A stretch of DNA of 33,660 nucleotides from Aeromicrobium sp. Root495 (lineage in GTDB: Bacteria > Actinomycetota > Actinomycetes > Propionibacteriales > Nocardioidaceae), in assembly GCF_001426755.1 (NCBI RefSeq), contig NZ_LMFJ01000001.1, positions 619,377-653,036 on the forward strand, read 5' to 3'. The position numbers and the translations under genes are program-made. The notes below the pieces were generated by a model that worked only from the letters and a program-made list of their open reading frames with translations, was not told where the DNA came from and did not search any database. Positions 8,101-16,458 of this stretch are shown one piece after another. How positions within the stretch are numbered: the first letter of the stretch is position 1; the number at the start of each line of letters is the position of its first letter.

Positions 8101-11100
8101 CCACGGGCAGCACGACGGTCGAGCTGCGCGTGCCGCTGGGCCCGGTCCAGGGTGCTGAGCGCGAGCTCATCGTCCCGATCGACGCCGGGACCGCCGTGGC
8201 CACGGGCGCCGCGCCCGTCGTCGGCGTCGACGTGGCCGCCGACGCCATGCGCGTCCTGCTGACCGGCGCCGCCGGCGGCTCGGTCCCGTCCGTCCAGGAC
8301 GGCACCGCGGCGCTCGACGTCACGTGGTCGCCCGCTCTCGCGGCCGACCACGCCGCCGTCACGAGCGGTCACGGCACCGTGGCCCCCGACGCCCTCGTGG
8401 GCCTGGCCTGGCCCGCGGTCTTCGCCGTCATCGGTGACGCCACGACCTCCGCCGGTCACCCCGTCGTCGAGGGCATGCTCGACCTCGTCCACCTCGACCA
8501 CGCGCTCACCACCGATGGCCTGCCGTCGGTGAAGACGTCCCTGACGGTCGTCGCCACGCTCGCCCGGGTCGAGGACACCGATCTGGGCCGCGTCGTCTCG
8601 GTAGACGTCGAGATCAGCGACGCCGGCACCGTCGTTGCCACGCTCGCCGAGCGCTTCTGCGTCCGCGGCCGCGCCGGCTCCACCCCGGCCGGAGATCCGG
8701 CCCGCGCCGGTGGCCGTCTCGACGACGCCCGCGACACCCCGCGCAAGGGTCGGGCCACCGCGAGGCTGCAGGCCCCTGCCGACCTCAGCGCCTTCGCGCA
8801 GGTCAGTGGCGACCACAACCCGATCCACACGAGCCTCGCCGCCGCGCGCCTCGCCGGGCTGCCCGGCCCGATCGCGCACGGCATGTGGCTCTCCGCCGCC
8901 GCCCAGCACGTCGTGGCGAAGGAGACGGGCCGCTCGGTCCGTGGCTGGACCACGCGCTGGCTCAGCCCACTCCAGCCGGGCGCCGCGATCGAGCTGCGCG
9001 CCGACCGGGTGGGCCTGCAGCACGGCGCCGAGGTGCTCGACGTCACCGCGCGGGCCGACGGCGAGGTCGTCCTCTCCGCGTCGGTCCTGCTCGACACCCC
9101 GGTCACCGCCTACGCCTTCCCCGGCCAGGGCATCCAGCACGCGGGCATGGGCATGGCCGGCTACCAGCGCTCCAAGGCCGCCCGTGAGGTCTGGGACCGG
9201 GCCGACGCGCACACCCGTTCGGTGCTCGGCTTCTCGATCCTCACCGTCGTCCGCGACAACCCGACGCGGCTCGTCGCCAACGGTGTCGTCCACCAGCACC
9301 CGGACGGCGTCCTGTTCCTGACGCAGTTCACCCAGGTGGCCATGGCCGTCCTCGGCTCGGCCCAGACCGCCGAGCTGCGCGAGCAGGGTGCGTTCGTCGA
9401 GGGGGCGATCCTCGCCGGTCACTCCGTGGGGGAGTACAACGCGCTCGCCGCCGTCTCGGGCGTCATCCCGCTCGAGGCCGTCGTCGAGGTCGTGTTCCAG
9501 CGCGGCTCCGTCATGCACACCTTGGTGCCTCGAGACGCGAAGGGCCGCAGCGACTACAGGCTGGCAGCCATCCGTCCGTCCCAGATCGGCCTGTCCGACG
9601 ACGAGGTCACGGCCTACGTCGACGGCATCGGCGAGAGGACCGGCACCTTCCTGCAGATCGTGAACTACAACCTGCGCGGCTCGCAGTACGCCATCGCCGG
9701 CACGATCGCCGGGCTCGAGGAGCTGGAGAAGGACGTCGCACGGCGTCGCGCCGAGCACGGCGGCAAGGCCGCCTTCATCTACGTCCCCGGCATCGACGTG
9801 CCGTTCCACTCGCGCGTCCTGCACCCGGGTGTCGACGACTTCCGCGCGCGGCTCGAGGAGCTGCTGCCCGCCACGATCGACCCCACGATCCTCGAGGGAC
9901 GCTACGTCCCCAACCTCGTGCCGCGCCCGTTCACGCTCGACGAGTCCTTCATCAGCGAGATCGAGGAGTACGTCGGCGTGACGATCGAGCGCTCCGACGA
10001 CGCCGGCGTGCTGTGCCGCCGCGTGCTCGTGGAGCTCCTGGCCTGGCAGTTCGCCAGCCCGGTGCGCTGGATCGAGACGCAGGACCTGCTGTTCGCCGCG
10101 ACCGACCACGACCTCGGCGGGGGTGCCGGGCCGTGGGCGGCAGGGCAGCACGGCCTGGGGGTCGAGCGCTTCCTGGAGATCGGCGTGGGCCAGGCGCCCA
10201 CCGTCGCGAACCTCGCTTCCTCGACGCTCAAGCTGCCCGCGGTCGCCCGCACCACCGACGGCCCGGTCCAGGTGCTCAACGTCGAGCGTGACGCTGCAGC
10301 CGCCTTCTCGACCGACGAGGAGGTCGTGGTCGACGACGAGCCCGAGGCCACGTCCGACGTGGCCGCGGCGCCGGTCGGGCCGGTCGAGACCTCGTCCGCC
10401 GCTCCTGTCTCCACCGGCGGCCCGCGTCCCGCCGACCTCCCGTACACCGCGGCCGACGGCACGAAGCTGCTCGTCGCCTGGTGGACCAAGCTCCGCCCGG
10501 AGCAGGTCGGTGCGGCCGACTCCATCGAGTCGCTGTGCGACGGTGCGTCCTCGCGCCGCAACCAGCTCCTCGTGGACCTCGGCGGCGAGCTGGGGCTCGG
10601 TGCCATCGACGGTGCGGCCGAGGCGGACATCCCCACGCTCGCGAACCAGGTCACCGGCCTGGCCCGCGGCTACAAGCCGTTCGGACCCGTCCTCACGGAG
10701 GCCGTCTCCGACCACCTCAAGAAGGTCCTCGGTCCCACCGGCAAGCGCCAGGCCGCGGTCGCCGAGCGCGTCACGGAGACGTGGCAGCTCGGTGCCGGCT
10801 GGGCCAGCCACGTCGTCGCGGAGCTGGCGCAGGCCACCCGTGAGGGCGCGAGCGTCCGCGGCGGAGACCTCGCCACCATCGCGGCGCCCACGAGTGGCGC
10901 CGAGGTGGATGCGGCCGTCGATGCCGCGGTCCAGGCGGTCGCGGCACGTCACGGCGTGAGCGTCGACCTCCCCGCCACCGGTGGGGGAGCGGGCGCCACG
11001 GTCGACGCCGCAGCCCTGGGGGAGATCACGGGGGCCATCACCGGCCCCGAGGGCGTGCTCGCCACCACCGCACGCCACGTCCTCACCACGCTGGGACTCT

Positions 11101-14100
11101 CCACGTCGACCGGTCTCGTCGATCCCTCGGAGTCCGACGCCGACGACGCCGCCGTCCTGGCGCGCGTCGAGGCCGAGCTCGGCAGCGACTGGATGAACCT
11201 CACCGCTCCCGCGTTCGACGAGCGCCGGGCCGTGCTGCTCGACGACCGCTGGGCGAGCGCCCGTGAGGACGTCGCGCGGATCGCCCACGGCGACGACGTG
11301 CAGACGATCTTCACCGGTGCCGGCGACATCGTCGCCCGGCAGGCCCGCTGGTGGGCCGACCGCGCCGTCGCGCCAGAGGTGCGTGAGCGTCTCCTGGCGA
11401 TCGTCGACGAGGCCCTCAGCACCGAGCGGGGCCCGTGGGCCGACGAGGTGGCCGTCGTCACCGGTGCCGGTCGCGGCTCCATCGCCGCCGACGTCGTCGG
11501 CGGGCTGCTCGCCGGTGGTGCCACGGTCGTGGCCACCACCTCGAGCCTCGACGGCGGACGCCTCGCGCTCTACAAGGACCTCTACCGTCGCCACGCCCGC
11601 GCGGGTGCGCAGCTGTGGGTCGTCCCGGCCAACATGGCCTCCTTCTCCGACGTCGACGCGCTCGTCTCGTGGACCACGACGGCCCAGACCAAGACGGTCG
11701 GGAGCACCACCACCGTGCTCAAGCCCGCCTTCGTGCCCACCCTGCTCCTGCCGTTCGCGGCCGGACGGGTCGCGGGCACGCTGAGCGAGGCCGGCAGCCG
11801 GGCCGAGATCGACACGCGCATCCTGCTGTGGTCGGTCGAGCGCCTGCTCGGTGGCCTGGCCACGACGGGTCGCGACCACGACCTGGCGGCTCGCCTGCAC
11901 GTGGTCCTCCCGGGCTCGCCCAACCGCGGCATGTTCGGCGGCGACGGTGCGTACGGCGAGGCCAAGGCCGCGCTCGACGCCGTCGTGACCAAGTGGTCGG
12001 CCGAGTCCGGCTGGGCCGACCGCGTGACCATCGCGCACGCCATCATCGGCTGGGTCCGCGGAACGGGACTCATGGGCGGCAACGACCCGCTCGTCGAGGC
12101 CGTCGAGGCGGCGGGGGTCAGGACCTGGAGCACCGCCGAGATGGCGGCAGAGCTCCTCGAGCTCAGCGGCCCGGCGGCCCGGGGCGCTGCGACGGCGAAG
12201 CCCCTCACCGCAGACCTCACGGGTGGGCTCGCCTCGGCCGGGCTCGACCTCCCTGCACTGGCCAAGGAGGCCGCCGCCGCTGCGAGCCGCGCGAGCTCCG
12301 TCGTCGACGACGACGCCGCGACCGTGGCCGCGCTTCCCGCGCCGCCGTCCCTGCTCGACATGCACCCCGTGCCGACGTGGGGAGACGTGCCCTCGGCCCC
12401 CGAGGACCTCGTGGTCGTCGTGGGTGCCGGTGAGCTGGGCCCGTACGGCTCGGCCCGCACACGCTTCGAGATGGAAGTCTCCGACGAGCTGTCGGCGGCC
12501 GGTGTCCTCGAGCTGGCCTGGAGCACGGGTCTCGTCTCCTGGGACGACGCCGCACGTGGCTGGTACGACACCGAGTCCGGCGAGCCCGTCGACGAGGCCG
12601 ACCTGCACGAGCGCTACCACGACACCGTCGTCGAGCGCTGCGGCGTGCGGACCTACGGTGACGACGGCTCCATGGTCGACAACACCGCCCCGCTGCTGAC
12701 CTCGGTCTACCTCGATTCCGACCTCAGCTTCACGGTCGGCAGCGAGTCGGAGGCCCGCGCCCTGCGTGACGCCGACCCCGAGCGAACCGTCATCGAGCCC
12801 ACGGCCGACGGCGACTGGACCGTGACCCGCAAGGCCGGCACCGAGATCCGGGTGCCGCGTCGCATGGCGCTCACCCGCACCGTCGGCGGCCAGATCCCCA
12901 CCGGCTTCGACCCCGCGGCGTGGGGCGTGCCGGCCGAGATGATCGAGTCGATCGACCGCGTGGCGCTGTGGAACCTCGTCGCCACCGTCGATGCGTTCCT
13001 GTCGAGCGGGTTCACCCCCGCCGAGCTCATGCGCTGGGTCCACCCCGCGCTCGTGGCCAACACGCAGGGCACGGGCATGGGCGGCATGTCCTCGATGCAC
13101 GCGCTCTACATCAACACGCTGCTGGGGGAGAACAACCCGAACGACATCCTCCAGGAGGCGCTGCCCAACGTCATCGCAGCGCACGTCGTGCAGTCGTACG
13201 TGGGCAGCTACGGCGCGATGGTCCACCCGGTCGCCGCGTGCGCCACGACTGCCATCTCGGTCGAGGAGGGCGTCGACAAGATCCGTCTCGGCAAGGCCGA
13301 GTTCGTCGTGGCCGGCGGCTTCGACGACCTCTCCACCGAGGGCATCATCGGCTTCGCCGACATGAGCGCCACGGCCGACACCGAGGTGATGCGGGCCAAG
13401 GGCATCAAGGACCGCTACCTCAGCCGGGCCAACGACCGTCGTCGCGGCGGGTTCGTGGAGTCGCAGGGCGGCGGCACGCTGCTGCTGGCCCGGGGCGACG
13501 TGGCGGCCCGCGCAGGACTCCCGGTCCTCGCGGTCGTGGCCTACGCCGGATCGTTCGCCGACGGAGTGCACACGTCGATCCCGGCCCCCGGGATCGGAGC
13601 GCTGGCGGCCGGCCTCGGCGGGGAGCGCTCGCCGCTCGCCCGCGGCCTCGCGTCCGTCGGCCTCACGGGCGACGACATCGGCGTCGTGAGCAAGCACGAC
13701 ACCTCGACCGATGCCAACGACCCCAACGAGTCCGAGCTGCACGAGCGGCTCGCCGGCGCGCTGGGCCGCAGCGAGGGCAACCCGCTCCTCGTGGTGTCGC
13801 AGAAGACCCTCACGGGTCACGCCAAGGGAGGTGCTGCGGCGTTCCAGCTCATCGGGCTGAGCCAGGTGCTGCAGACGGGCATCGTCCCGCCGAACCGCAG
13901 CCTCGACTGCGTCGACGACGTCCTGTCCGAGCACGAGCACCTCGTGTGGCTGCGGTCGCCGCTGCAGACGCAGGGGCTCAGGGCCGGCCTGGTCACGAGC
14001 CTCGGCTTCGGGCACGTCGCGGGCATCATCGCCCTGGCGCACCCGCAGGCCTTCGTCACGGCGCTCGCCGACGACGAGCGTGAGGACTACCTCCGACGCG

Positions 14101-14282
14101 CCGAGGAGCGGATCATCACGGGCCGCACCCGGCTCGTCGAGGCCATGTACGGAGGCGCACCCGCCTACGTCCGACCCGCCGGGCGACGCCTCGGCGACGC
14201 GGGCGTGCGGGAGCGCGAGGCGGCCATGCTGCTCGACCCGGACGCCCGTCTGGGTGGCGACGGCGTGTACGCCTGCCGATGA
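5169..14282 (+). CDS. fas: Type I fatty acid synthase (single-chain actinobacterial FAS-I)
   Basis: A 3037-aa multifunctional cytosolic enzyme making long straight-chain acyl-CoAs from acetyl- and malonyl-CoA with NAD(P)H. Domains in order: acetyltransferase (VAGHSQGRLL, S157); FMN enoyl reductase (LLAGMTPTTVDP around M423, and GGKAGGHHSWEDLDEL); MaoC-type hotdog dehydratase (SGDHNPIH, D1215 to H1220); malonyl/palmitoyl transferase (FPGQGIQHAGMGM, then GHSVGEYNAL with S1419); ACP with phosphopantetheine serine S1785 in AADSIESLCDG; ketoreductase (TGAGRGSIA near 2098, Y2262 and K2266 in AYGEAK); ketosynthase (C2691 in AACATTA, H2843, K2879, H2884). No phosphopantetheinyl transferase domain is fused; acpS overlaps the stop codon instead. 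The ATG at 5169 has no clear Shine-Dalgarno. All catalytic residues looked for are present. Confidence 0.97.
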   Translation: MAHVTIETTASSAAHLSAPSTSRGAARPLVEHLREGVPFGLVAGGQGGEWLEPLARLVRDFALESEVAGVVQGSDGLLAPVAAELLRTGVPVDVLGWLDAVSTAESADVEVAVPDAELLAEPAASVPGILLTQLAGLSALRAQGVDVSRAVGVAGHSQGRLLEAALDGVDPVKLYAAARLVGAAAQVVGRRTGLLGRTMLSVSGVAPERVEAALVDLPASARVVTHLRNGRRSVVLSGPEAGLRLAEGLLGDVAAAEKAQRERKLTGGAAFAPVVEPVAAQLAFHHPDLAPAADLAAEWAATAGLDAELVHRLTTDSVVAPVDWVAQVESVLDAGALWLLDVGPSDLAAKLSAAEARPRGVSIVSTTTRRGHRELTTPGAMPRRSRTWSAYAPKAVSLPDGTTRVETRFTRLTGRSPVLLAGMTPTTVDPAIVAAAANAGFWAELAGGGQVTEAIFAENVARLDSLLDPGRTYSFNSLFLDPYLWGLQLGRKKLVQKARAAGSAVDSVIVTAGVPELDDAVALVEELREVGIEHVVLKPGTVRQVKDVLKIAAAVAPYEVIVQIEGGKAGGHHSWEDLDELLVTTYAELRAHENVVVCVGGGIGTPDVAAKYLTGDWSRALGQPVMPLDGVLVGTAAMATLEATTSPAVKQLLVDTPGTEDWIGAGHATGGMASARSQLGADLHEIDNAFSAVGRLLDEVAGDADAVAERRDEIAEALDRTAKPYFGDVATMTYGALLRRFADLGTVPAGAADDGQHDGATERWVDVSIRDRFHALVQRVEARLAEADHGPVPTAFADAGSVDDAAAALTTLGTFFPSLDSAVLHPADVTFFLEVCKRPGKPVTFVPVIDADVRRWWRSDSLWQAHDPRYGADEVCVIPGPVAIGGITRVDEPVAELLQRFEDAALDAVLAAGDAPLAVSGRRRTDGAPGPLALVLAAPDVQWAGRTVRNPVQRLGSGWVVVDGGNAEHPETGASLVSTGSTTVELRVPLGPVQGAERELIVPIDAGTAVATGAAPVVGVDVAADAMRVLLTGAAGGSVPSVQDGTAALDVTWSPALAADHAAVTSGHGTVAPDALVGLAWPAVFAVIGDATTSAGHPVVEGMLDLVHLDHALTTDGLPSVKTSLTVVATLARVEDTDLGRVVSVDVEISDAGTVVATLAERFCVRGRAGSTPAGDPARAGGRLDDARDTPRKGRATARLQAPADLSAFAQVSGDHNPIHTSLAAARLAGLPGPIAHGMWLSAAAQHVVAKETGRSVRGWTTRWLSPLQPGAAIELRADRVGLQHGAEVLDVTARADGEVVLSASVLLDTPVTAYAFPGQGIQHAGMGMAGYQRSKAAREVWDRADAHTRSVLGFSILTVVRDNPTRLVANGVVHQHPDGVLFLTQFTQVAMAVLGSAQTAELREQGAFVEGAILAGHSVGEYNALAAVSGVIPLEAVVEVVFQRGSVMHTLVPRDAKGRSDYRLAAIRPSQIGLSDDEVTAYVDGIGERTGTFLQIVNYNLRGSQYAIAGTIAGLEELEKDVARRRAEHGGKAAFIYVPGIDVPFHSRVLHPGVDDFRARLEELLPATIDPTILEGRYVPNLVPRPFTLDESFISEIEEYVGVTIERSDDAGVLCRRVLVELLAWQFASPVRWIETQDLLFAATDHDLGGGAGPWAAGQHGLGVERFLEIGVGQAPTVANLASSTLKLPAVARTTDGPVQVLNVERDAAAAFSTDEEVVVDDEPEATSDVAAAPVGPVETSSAAPVSTGGPRPADLPYTAADGTKLLVAWWTKLRPEQVGAADSIESLCDGASSRRNQLLVDLGGELGLGAIDGAAEADIPTLANQVTGLARGYKPFGPVLTEAVSDHLKKVLGPTGKRQAAVAERVTETWQLGAGWASHVVAELAQATREGASVRGGDLATIAAPTSGAEVDAAVDAAVQAVAARHGVSVDLPATGGGAGATVDAAALGEITGAITGPEGVLATTARHVLTTLGLSTSTGLVDPSESDADDAAVLARVEAELGSDWMNLTAPAFDERRAVLLDDRWASAREDVARIAHGDDVQTIFTGAGDIVARQARWWADRAVAPEVRERLLAIVDEALSTERGPWADEVAVVTGAGRGSIAADVVGGLLAGGATVVATTSSLDGGRLALYKDLYRRHARAGAQLWVVPANMASFSDVDALVSWTTTAQTKTVGSTTTVLKPAFVPTLLLPFAAGRVAGTLSEAGSRAEIDTRILLWSVERLLGGLATTGRDHDLAARLHVVLPGSPNRGMFGGDGAYGEAKAALDAVVTKWSAESGWADRVTIAHAIIGWVRGTGLMGGNDPLVEAVEAAGVRTWSTAEMAAELLELSGPAARGAATAKPLTADLTGGLASAGLDLPALAKEAAAAASRASSVVDDDAATVAALPAPPSLLDMHPVPTWGDVPSAPEDLVVVVGAGELGPYGSARTRFEMEVSDELSAAGVLELAWSTGLVSWDDAARGWYDTESGEPVDEADLHERYHDTVVERCGVRTYGDDGSMVDNTAPLLTSVYLDSDLSFTVGSESEARALRDADPERTVIEPTADGDWTVTRKAGTEIRVPRRMALTRTVGGQIPTGFDPAAWGVPAEMIESIDRVALWNLVATVDAFLSSGFTPAELMRWVHPALVANTQGTGMGGMSSMHALYINTLLGENNPNDILQEALPNVIAAHVVQSYVGSYGAMVHPVAACATTAISVEEGVDKIRLGKAEFVVAGGFDDLSTEGIIGFADMSATADTEVMRAKGIKDRYLSRANDRRRGGFVESQGGGTLLLARGDVAARAGLPVLAVVAYAGSFADGVHTSIPAPGIGALAAGLGGERSPLARGLASVGLTGDDIGVVSKHDTSTDANDPNESELHERLAGALGRSEGNPLLVVSQKTLTGHAKGGAAAFQLIGLSQVLQTGIVPPNRSLDCVDDVLSEHEHLVWLRSPLQTQGLRAGLVTSLGFGHVAGIIALAHPQAFVTALADDEREDYLRRAEERIITGRTRLVEAMYGGAPAYVRPAGRRLGDAGVREREAAMLLDPDARLGGDGVYACR

Positions 14283-14683
14283 CGACCCTCGGCGTCGGTG
14301 TCGACCTGGTCCACGTGCCCTCGTTCGCGGACCAGCTCGACGTCGCCGGCTCCAGGTTCGCCGGGGTCTTCACCCCGGGCGAGCGGGGTGACGCGCAGGG
14401 CACCAACCCCTCCCTCCGGAACGGTGGGTCTGCGCGTCACCTCGCAGTGCGCTGGGCGGCCAAGGAGGCCGTCATCAAGGCGTGGTCAGCGTCCTTGCAC
14501 GGCGAGCCGCCGGTGACGGGGGAGCAGGTCCACCACCTCATCGAGGTCGTGAAGGACGCCTGGGGCCGGCCGCGGATCCGTCTGCACGGCGAGGTCGCCC
14601 AGCACCTCGCCGGCACGACCCTGCACGTGAGCCTGACCCACGACGGCGACTACGCCACCGCCTACGTCCACCTCACCGCCTGA
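14279..14683 (+). CDS. acpS: Holo-[acyl-carrier-protein] synthase
   Basis: A 134-aa phosphopantetheinyl transferase that moves the 4'-phosphopantetheine arm from CoA to the ACP serine of FAS-I, in the cytosol with Mg2+. The two family motifs are visible: GVGVDLVHVPSF at the N-terminus (metal-binding Asp) and RWAAKEAVIKAWS near residues 59-71 (metal-binding Glu). The C-terminal LHVSLTHDGDYATAYVHL completes the fold. Its ATG overlaps the fas stop as ATGA, so it is translationally coupled to its own substrate protein, as expected in FAS-I actinobacteria. The operon ends here, before a large palindrome. Confidence 0.96.
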   Translation: MTTLGVGVDLVHVPSFADQLDVAGSRFAGVFTPGERGDAQGTNPSLRNGGSARHLAVRWAAKEAVIKAWSASLHGEPPVTGEQVHHLIEVVKDAWGRPRIRLHGEVAQHLAGTTLHVSLTHDGDYATAYVHLTA

Positions 14684-14773
14684 CGGTTTACCACGGTAAG
14701 TCGGTAGACATGCCCATACCTACGGAAGCTTCCGGAGGTATGGGTCAGGTTGCCAACCCCCCGTGGTAAACCG
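14684..14773. repeat. Nested palindrome between acpS and a convergent tetR gene
   Basis: The outer arms CGGTTTACCACGG (14684-14696) and CCGTGGTAAACCG (14761-14773) are perfectly complementary over 13 bp. An inner stem at 14713-14744 has a 9-bp arm, one mismatch, then CGGAAG/CTTCCG. A short GGTTG-C-CAACC hairpin lies at 14748-14758. The element fills almost the whole intergenic space and can terminate both convergent transcripts. Its size and terminal inverted repeats also suggest a small non-coding repetitive element. Confidence 0.7.
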
Positions 14774-14782
14774 AGCTGGGGG

Positions 14783-15397
14783 TCAGGCCTCGGCGGCGAG
14801 GAGGTAGGCGGCGAGGAGGCGCTTGAGCTCGACGACCGCCTCGGCGTGGGCCTGGTCGTCGCGGATGGAGAAGTTGAGCATCGAGTAGACGACGTGCACG
14901 AGCACCTCGGCGATGATCTGGCGACGTTCGCGGGGTGTCCCCGGCGTGAGCGGGGCGAGGGCGTTGGCCACCCCTGCGGCCAGCTCGCGCTCGGTCACCG
15001 CGGCGGTCGCTCGGGTGGAGGGCGTGGACTGCACGGCGTGCCACACGGCGCGGCGCGACGGGTCGGCCGTCCACAGCTCGGCCATGTGGTCGACGAGCCG
15101 GTTGAGGAACCGGAGCCAGTCGAGCGTGGGGATGGCGTCGGCGAAGCGCTGCAGCTCCTCGCGCACGGCCACGGCGTCCTGGCGGTCGAGCTCGCACACG
15201 ATGACGTACTTGTTGGCGAAGAACTGGTACAGCGTCCCGATGGGGAGCTCGGCGCGGTGCGCGACCTCCTCGCACGTGAACGACTCGAACCCGACCTCGA
15301 GCAGGAGGTCGCGCGCGACCTTCAGCAGCAGGTCGAACTTCCGCTGGCTGCGCTCCTGCGTGGGGCGGCGCCGGGGTTCGAGGATCTCGGCCGTCAC
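14783..15397 (-). CDS. TetR-family transcriptional regulator
   Basis: A 204-aa TetR-type protein starting at GTG. The helix-turn-helix region is visible: RRRPTQERSQRKFDLLLKVA, then FESFTCEEVAHRAELPIGTL, then YQFFANKYVIVCEL (about residues 9-70). The rest is the helical ligand-binding half. It is the last gene of a minus-strand unit after an SDR and an APH-fold kinase (28-base gap), so it may control that unit through the 17233-17250 element. It also lies convergent to fas-acpS, making it one candidate for a regulator of fas. Neither role can be proved from sequence; it does not obviously resemble mycobacterial FasR outside the HTH. Confidence 0.88.
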   Translation of the reverse strand: MTAEILEPRRRPTQERSQRKFDLLLKVARDLLLEVGFESFTCEEVAHRAELPIGTLYQFFANKYVIVCELDRQDAVAVREELQRFADAIPTLDWLRFLNRLVDHMAELWTADPSRRAVWHAVQSTPSTRATAAVTERELAAGVANALAPLTPGTPRERRQIIAEVLVHVVYSMLNFSIRDDQAHAEAVVELKRLLAAYLLAAEA

Positions 15398-15425
15398 GGC
15401 CCCGACCCTAGCCCACAGGATGCGG

Positions 15426-16454
15426 CTAGGCGCGCAGTCCGGCCTGGATGAGCGGCGCGATGAGGTCGCCGATGCCGGCGAACCCCTCGCCCAGCGTCTG
15501 GCCGTTGATGTAGCGGAAGTGGATCCCCTCGAGGATCACCGCGAGCTTGAAGAACGACAGCGCGAGGTGGAAGTCGATGTCGGAGACGTCGCGACCCGAG
15601 CCCAGCGCGTACCGCTGGAGCACGTCGTCGCGCGAGAGGTAGCCGGTGGCCAGGGCCGCGTCGGTGACCATGCCGCTGCCGAGCGAGCCGGCGCCGGCCT
15701 CGGCCAGCTCCTGGTAGGCCAGCATGAGCGCGACGTCGGTGAGCGGGTCGCCCAGCGTGCTCATCTCCCAGTCGAGGACGGCGGTGACGACGTCTCCCGT
15801 GGGCGGCTGGTCCTCGACCAGCACGTTGTCGAGCCGGTAGTCGCCGTGGACGATCGTGGCGTCGCCGCTGGCCGGGACCTTCTCCAGCCGGGCGATGAGC
15901 TCGTCCATGCCGGGCAGCTCGCGGCTGCGCGAGGAGTCGAGCTGCTTCTTCCAGCGCCGGACCTGCCGCTCGAGGTAGCCGTCGGGGCGGCCGAAGTCGC
16001 CCAGTCCGACGGCCTCGTAGTCGACGCGGTGCAGCGCCACGAGGGTGTCGACGAGCCGCTCGGTGATGTTCTTGGTGCGGGCGCCGCCGAGCTCCTCGAG
16101 CTGGGAGGCTCGGCTGTAGGGGGTGCCGGAGACCCGCTCCATGACGTAGAACGGGGCGCCGATGACCGAGTCGTCGGCGCAGAGGCCGTACGTGGCGGGC
16201 ACCGGGACGTCGGTGTCGGCGAGGGCCGTCATGACGCGGTGCTCGCGGCCCATGTCGTGGGCCGTGGCCAGCACGTGCCCGAGCGGAGGCCGTCGGACGA
16301 TGACCTCACGCACGCCGTCGGTGACGGCGTACGTGAGGTTCGACTTGCCGCCCGTGATGAGAGCGGCCTCGAGGGAGCCGTCGAGAAGACCCGGCGCCTC
16401 CTGGTCGAGCCAGGTGCGCAGGGCAGTGGTGTCGAGTCCTTCGACGGCGCTCAT
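15426..16454 (-). CDS. APH-fold phosphotransferase of the ACAD10/11 kinase-domain type
   Basis: A 342-aa aminoglycoside-phosphotransferase-fold kinase. Visible motifs are the nucleotide loop ITGGKSNLTYAV, IVRRPPLGHVLATAHDMGRE, the catalytic HGDYRLDN (H203 to N210, catalytic Asp D205) and metal-binding D228 in AVLDWEMSTLGDPLTDVALM. These match the subfamily homologous to the kinase domain of animal ACAD10/ACAD11, implicated in phosphorylating 4-hydroxyacyl-CoA during hydroxy-acid catabolism. They are not those of antibiotic-resistance enzymes. It starts 4 bases after the SDR stop, so they share an operon. A role in hydroxyacyl-CoA catabolism fits the neighbours; the substrate is inference. Confidence 0.88.
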   Translation of the reverse strand: MSAVEGLDTTALRTWLDQEAPGLLDGSLEAALITGGKSNLTYAVTDGVREVIVRRPPLGHVLATAHDMGREHRVMTALADTDVPVPATYGLCADDSVIGAPFYVMERVSGTPYSRASQLEELGGARTKNITERLVDTLVALHRVDYEAVGLGDFGRPDGYLERQVRRWKKQLDSSRSRELPGMDELIARLEKVPASGDATIVHGDYRLDNVLVEDQPPTGDVVTAVLDWEMSTLGDPLTDVALMLAYQELAEAGAGSLGSGMVTDAALATGYLSRDDVLQRYALGSGRDVSDIDFHLALSFFKLAVILEGIHFRYINGQTLGEGFAGIGDLIAPLIQAGLRA

Positions 16455-16458
16455 GTCG

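Noticed and set aside
5154..14042. Open reading frame of almost 9 kb on the strand opposite fas
   Set aside because: It is the mirror frame of a high-GC gene; the translation is Arg/Gly/Asp/His-rich with no domains, while the plus strand encodes a complete FAS-I.
15426..16454. Aminoglycoside resistance kinase
   Set aside because: The APH fold is present, but the motifs match the ACAD10/11-type subfamily in a lipid-metabolism operon rather than resistance enzymes.
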